This document shows, piece by piece, positions 1-5,723 of a stretch of 5,723 nt of DNA. Both the position numbers and the translations under genes were made by a program. The notes beneath the pieces were generated by a model. It searched no databases. It saw only the letters and a program-made list of their open reading frames with translations, and was not told the origin of the DNA. This stretch comes from Bacteroidales bacterium (GTDB lineage: Bacteria; Bacteroidota; Bacteroidia; Bacteroidales; UBA932): the NCBI GenBank assembly GCA_017471085.1, contig JAFUWW010000110.1, forward strand, positions 1-5,723, given 5' to 3'. How positions within the stretch are numbered: position 1 is the first letter of the stretch; each line of letters opens with the position of its first letter.

Positions 1-1
1 C

Positions 2-391
2 GGCCTGGTGAAGAAAGCGGGCGAGGAAGGCATCGTGGAAGAGACGGAGCAGAAGATGCGCCGCTCCATCAACGAGCGCCCCAAGCAGGTGGCCGAGGTG
101 CTGAAAGAGGTCGATGCCGCCCCGGTGCGCTCCGCCGTGCTGGGCGACTTTAACGACAACCCGCTGAGTTACACCTGTTTCCGTCTTTCCAGGGGAAGAA
201 AGGACTCCTTTGTGGAGGCCGGCAAGGGCTTCGGCGCCACCTACCGCAGCCTCTGGCCCCTCCTGCGCATCGACTACATCCTGTACCCGCAGGACCTGAA
301 GGCCGTCTCCTACAAGGTGGACAAAGTAAAATACTCCGACCATTATCCCGTGATTGCAACCTACTATGAAACCGGAAGAAATCTTCGCTGA
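2..391 (+). CDS. Endonuclease/exonuclease/phosphatase (EEP) family protein, 3' end only
   Basis: This is the C-terminal part (about 129 codons) of a gene that begins before the window. The reading frame is open from base 2 and the stop is TGA at 389-391. The visible residues carry the two C-terminal hallmarks of the EEP (DNase I/exonuclease III-like, metal-dependent phosphodiesterase) fold. The first is GDFND followed by N-P-L-S (from 143), whose Asp and Asn lie in the active site. The second is Y-S-D-H-Y-P-V (from 332), whose Asp-His pair includes the catalytic His. Between them, R-I-D-Y-I-L matches the usual strand before the SDH motif. The substrate (nucleic acid, phospholipid or another phosphodiester) cannot be told from this part, and the N-terminal metal-binding Glu and any signal peptide lie outside. 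The last 26 nt overlap the start of tsaC, so the two genes are probably co-transcribed and may be translationally coupled. The family call is firm; the exact role is open. Confidence 0.9.
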   Translation, partial: GLVKKAGEEGIVEETEQKMRRSINERPKQVAEVLKEVDAAPVRSAVLGDFNDNPLSYTCFRLSRGRKDSFVEAGKGFGATYRSLWPLLRIDYILYPQDLKAVSYKVDKVKYSDHYPVIATYYETGRNLR

Positions 392-968
392 AGCCCTGCG
401 CACCCTGCGTGAGGGCGGCACCATCCTCTACCCTACCGACACCGTCTGGGGCATCGGCTGCGACGCCACCAACCCCGAAGCCGTGGCCAGAATCTTCGAA
501 ATCAAGCACCGGGCCGATTCAAAATCGCTGGTTCTGCTCGCCTCCGACCTGGACATGGTGGCAAAGTACGTACGGGAAATCCCTTCCATCGCCATCGACC
601 TGGTGGAAGTGAACGACGCCCCCATGACCATCATCTATCCGGAGGCGCTCTGCGGGGTGGAAGGTGAGAAAGGCGACCGCTGGCACCTGGCCTGGAACAC
701 GGTGGCCGCCGACGGAACGGTGGGCATCCGCATTCCCCTGATGGACTGGTGCAAGAACCTGGTTTACAAGTTAGGAAGGCCCATCGTGAGCACATCGGCC
801 AATATCTCCGGCGAGCCCACGCCCGGGCGTTTTACGGAAATCGACCCGGCCATCAAAGAGGCTGTGGACTTTGTCGTTCCCCCTTCCGTAGACACCCAGT
901 CCACCGGAAAAGCCTCACAGATCCTGAAAGTAGGCCTGCGGGGCGAGATTGAAATTATCCGGAAGTAA
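366..968 (+). CDS. tsaC: Threonylcarbamoyl-AMP synthase (TsaC/YrdC/Sua5 family)
   Basis: The product is a cytoplasmic enzyme that makes L-threonylcarbamoyladenylate from threonine, bicarbonate and ATP. It is the first step of t6A37 modification in ANN-decoding tRNAs, before transfer by TsaB/TsaD/TsaE. The 200-residue protein is a single YrdC domain without the C-terminal Sua5 extension. Visible motifs are G-G-T-I-L-Y-P-T-D-T-V-W-G-I-G (17-31), the K-x-R..S-K nucleotide-binding set at K47/R49/S52/K53, G-I-R-I-P (120-124) and S-T-S-A-N-I-S-G (142-149). Residues near 100-118 form an acidic, charged loop between the domain halves. I chose the ATG at 366 because the family normally begins just before such an amphipathic helix. 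A TTG at 354 would add four residues (M-Q-P-T) and cannot be excluded. No clear Shine-Dalgarno sequence is present. The start lies inside the upstream EEP gene. The stop at 966-968 is six bases from the convergent rsmE stop. Confidence 0.95.
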   Translation: MKPEEIFAEALRTLREGGTILYPTDTVWGIGCDATNPEAVARIFEIKHRADSKSLVLLASDLDMVAKYVREIPSIAIDLVEVNDAPMTIIYPEALCGVEGEKGDRWHLAWNTVAADGTVGIRIPLMDWCKNLVYKLGRPIVSTSANISGEPTPGRFTEIDPAIKEAVDFVVPPSVDTQSTGKASQILKVGLRGEIEIIRK

Positions 969-974
969 GCGGCT

Positions 975-1703
975 TTACATACAGTGAAGATAGACGGCCT
1001 CCACGGCAGTGAGGGCGGCGGTTTCCGTGCGAAGCCGGGAATTCCCCAGATGGACGGGAATATAGCCGTTTTCCACGGCCAGGCGCGCTTCTTCCGGAGA
1101 GAAATCCCCTTCCGGGCCGATGAGGACCGTGATATCGGCGCCCCGGTACTGCGCCAGCGCTTCTTTGACGCTGATACGGGGGTGAGACTCGTCTTCGAAA
1201 CAGTAGGCGATGAGCCGGAGAGATGCCCGGTCACCGCCGGGGGGCTCCTGCAGGAACCGCCGCACGGCAAGCGGTTCGGCAATTTCCGGGATACCGGCTT
1301 TCAACGACTGCTTGGTGGCGGAAAGGGCGATGCGGCGGGCCCGGTCGGCCTTGTACACCTTGCGCTCGGAACGGTCGCCGATCAGGGGCACAATCCTGTC
1401 TACGCCCACTTCGGTGGCCTTTTCCACGAACCATTCGAACCGTTCATTGTTCTTGGTGGGGCAGCAGCCTACCGTGAGCCGGTAAGGCCGGGCATTCCAA
1501 TCCGGATGCCGTTCAACGACAGCCGCTTCGGCTCCTTTGGGATTGTCGTCCGTGAGGCGGCAGACATACATCGTCCCTTCTCCGTCGATGACATGGATGA
1601 GATCCCCCGTCCTGTGCCGGAGCACCCGCACGCAGTGCGCGCTTTCTTCGGCATCCAGGCGGCAGACGGCCGGTCCCGCTTCATATGCATAGAACAGTTC
1701 CAT
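975..1703 (-). CDS. rsmE: 16S rRNA (uracil1498-N3)-methyltransferase RsmE
   Basis: RsmE is a SPOUT-class methyltransferase that uses S-adenosylmethionine to methylate N3 of U1498 in helix 44 of 16S rRNA on the small ribosomal subunit. The 242-residue product has the usual length. The N-terminal PUA-like part contains H23-x3-V27-L28-R29. The catalytic domain shows K95-A-T-E-V-G-V-D-R-I, R111-S-E-R, K131-Q-S, then the SAM-binding knot motifs I195-G-P-E-G-D-F-S-P-E-E and L219-G-N-S-R-L-R-T-E-T-A. The C-terminus (A-V-E-A-V-Y-L) is the normal last helix. The start ATG is only 3 nt after the stop of the YhhN-family gene, so it is the last gene of a minus-strand operon that begins with the GH97 gene. 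It has no room for its own promoter unless one lies within the upstream gene. The gene ends 6 nt from the convergent tsaC stop. The identification is firm from several ordered motifs. Confidence 0.96.
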   Translation of the reverse strand: MELFYAYEAGPAVCRLDAEESAHCVRVLRHRTGDLIHVIDGEGTMYVCRLTDDNPKGAEAAVVERHPDWNARPYRLTVGCCPTKNNERFEWFVEKATEVGVDRIVPLIGDRSERKVYKADRARRIALSATKQSLKAGIPEIAEPLAVRRFLQEPPGGDRASLRLIAYCFEDESHPRISVKEALAQYRGADITVLIGPEGDFSPEEARLAVENGYIPVHLGNSRLRTETAALTAVEAVYLHCM

Positions 1704-1706
1704 CGG

Positions 1707-2399
1707 CTATGACCTTTCGGAGGATGCCAGCCGGACGGCGCCCCAGGCCAGCAGGCTCTGGGCAATCAGGTAGGTAAACATGATCACGAATTCCCGCAGT
1801 TCAAAGCTGACCACGCCGAAGGTGCCGGCCGCGATGAGCGAATCCGAAAACGCAAAAAGGAGGGCGCCGCAGAGGATGATCCACCAAGTGGAACGGCTTT
1901 CCCCGCAGCGGATGACTCCGCACAGTGCGCAGAAACTCAGCATCAGCAGCACAAAACCGTACACGGCCATGGGAGCCAGGAGCGCCCCCTCCACTTTCAG
2001 CACCTTGACAAGCAGGAAAACCAGCACCAGGACGCCCAGGATGCCGGCCGTCCAGCCTTTCCAGCCCATTCCCTTCCAGGAACGCGACCCGAAAAGGTAC
2101 ATATAGAAAACATGGCCGATGAGGAAGGCGCCGATGCCGCCCGCAAACAGGGCGAACGCGTCGCTGAGCAGGAAGGTGTCGCCCGCGAAGCCACACAGTT
2201 CGGCCGTTATCAGCAGAAGCAGCGATTTCCTGTCCAGGGGATGTTCCACGGCATAAGCCAGCACGGAAGCGGCCAGCAGCGGAAGCAGGGACGGCTTTAC
2301 GGCCGATGCCAGGGCGGGAGCCCAGATTCTTCCGGCCCAGTTCAGCAGGCAGGCGACGGCAAAGAATGCGGCCGGCACAAAGTAAAGGTTCTTTTTCAT
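1707..2399 (-). CDS. YhhN/TMEM86 family membrane protein (lysoplasmalogenase-like)
   Basis: This is a 230-residue, strongly hydrophobic polytopic inner-membrane protein with about seven or eight predicted transmembrane segments. Family marks in order are K35-P36 followed by a Leu-rich stretch, G73-D-T-F-L-L, the G-x-F-L-I-G-H96 segment, G178-A-L-L-F-A-F-S-D-S-L-I-A near 178-190, and Y210-L-I-A-Q-S-L-L-A-W-G at the last helix. These match the YhhN family, whose studied members (mammalian TMEM86 and a Legionella homologue) hydrolyse the vinyl-ether bond of lysoplasmalogens. The conserved Asp residues D74 and D186 fit proposed catalytic positions. Whether this organism makes plasmalogens is unknown, so the substrate is inferred from the family only. 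The ATG is 12 nt downstream of the GH97 stop and the stop is 3 nt before rsmE, which implies one transcript. There is no Shine-Dalgarno sequence in the 12-nt gap. Confidence 0.88.
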   Translation of the reverse strand: MKKNLYFVPAAFFAVACLLNWAGRIWAPALASAVKPSLLPLLAASVLAYAVEHPLDRKSLLLLITAELCGFAGDTFLLSDAFALFAGGIGAFLIGHVFYMYLFGSRSWKGMGWKGWTAGILGVLVLVFLLVKVLKVEGALLAPMAVYGFVLLMLSFCALCGVIRCGESRSTWWIILCGALLFAFSDSLIAAGTFGVVSFELREFVIMFTYLIAQSLLAWGAVRLASSERS

Positions 2400-2411
2400 A
2401 GCGGCAGGAAT

Positions 2412-5534
<3,123 letters not shown>

Positions 5535-5723
5535 TCAAGCCTTCAGGGCACGCATGGCATTGAGCACAGCCAGCACCGTCACGCCCACATCGGCAAACAC
5601 GGCCATCCACATGGAGGCGACGCCCAGGGCGGCAAGCACCAGCACCAGCACTTTAATCCCGATGGCGAACCAGATGTTCTCTTTCGCAATCCGCAGGGTA
5701 CGGCGGGCAATCTGCACGGCCGA
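5535..5723 (-). CDS. Heavy-metal translocating P1B-type ATPase, C-terminal end (Zn/Cd/Pb class)
   Basis: Only the last 62 codons are inside the window; the gene continues past 5723. The open frame holds the end of the soluble domain (A-R-R-T-L-R-I) and the last two membrane helices. N-I-W-F-A-I-G-I-K fits the N-x7-K signature of helix 7, and D-V-G-V-T-V-L-A-V-L-N fits the D-x-G-x7-N signature of helix 8. Both are the metal-site signatures of P1B-2 ATPases (ZntA/CadA type), which export Zn2+, Cd2+ or Pb2+ from the cytoplasm at the cost of ATP. The Asp of D-V-G corresponds to the metal-binding D714 of E. coli ZntA. The phosphorylation motif and the C-P-C helix lie outside, so the class rests on helices 7 and 8 only. 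The protein ends 2-3 residues after the helix, at A-L-K-A, which is usual. Its TGA stop touches the comF TAG. Confidence 0.93.
   Translation of the reverse strand, partial: SAVQIARRTLRIAKENIWFAIGIKVLVLVLAALGVASMWMAVFADVGVTVLAVLNAMRALKA

Noticed and set aside
764..1282. A 172-codon minus-strand frame spanning the end of tsaC and rsmE
   Set aside because: It crosses two well-identified genes in another frame and has a Pro/Arg/Ser-rich shadow composition with no domain.
984..1712. A 242-codon plus-strand open frame opposite rsmE
   Set aside because: rsmE on the other strand has all family motifs. The mirror frame has none and simply lacks stops because of codon bias.

Overview
The window most likely comes from a high-GC member of the Bacteroidales (Bacteroidota), probably a gut-type lineage. 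Three things point there. The largest gene is a SusB-like GH97 glycoside hydrolase with a lipoprotein signal. Its upstream region carries the Bacteroidota -7 promoter hexamer pattern TAnnTTTG (TATCTTTG, minus strand). None of the starts has a good Shine-Dalgarno sequence, which is usual in this phylum. Genus cannot be read from the sequence.

Layout. Positions 2-968 (plus strand) hold the 3' end of an endonuclease/exonuclease/phosphatase (EEP) family gene, overlapped by 26 nt by a gene for threonylcarbamoyl-AMP synthase (tsaC, t6A tRNA modification). Positions 975-4679 (minus strand) hold a tight three-gene cluster, read in the order GH97 alpha-glucosidase-like lipoprotein, YhhN/TMEM86-family membrane protein, RsmE 16S rRNA methyltransferase, with gaps of 12 and 3 nt. 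Positions 4680-4817 form the only real intergenic region, a 138-bp AT-rich divergent control region with a promoter box, a direct repeat and a small GC hairpin. Positions 4818-5534 (plus) hold a complete ComF-family gene. Positions 5535-5723 (minus) hold the 3' end of a P1B-type heavy-metal ATPase of the Zn/Cd/Pb class.

How the genes relate. This is mostly a housekeeping neighbourhood: tRNA modification, rRNA methylation, lipid or membrane turnover, DNA-uptake-like phosphoribosyltransferase and metal export. One carbohydrate enzyme sits in it without SusC/SusD partners or a regulator in view. Gene packing is extreme. Both convergent gene pairs end within 6 nt (tsaC/rsmE) or with directly abutting stop codons (comF/ATPase), so there is no dedicated terminator space.

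I found no mobile element, CRISPR array, RNA gene or clear novel system. The points most worth a second look are an apparent insertion in the C-terminal part of the GH97 enzyme, the divergent control region, and the convergent gene ends.
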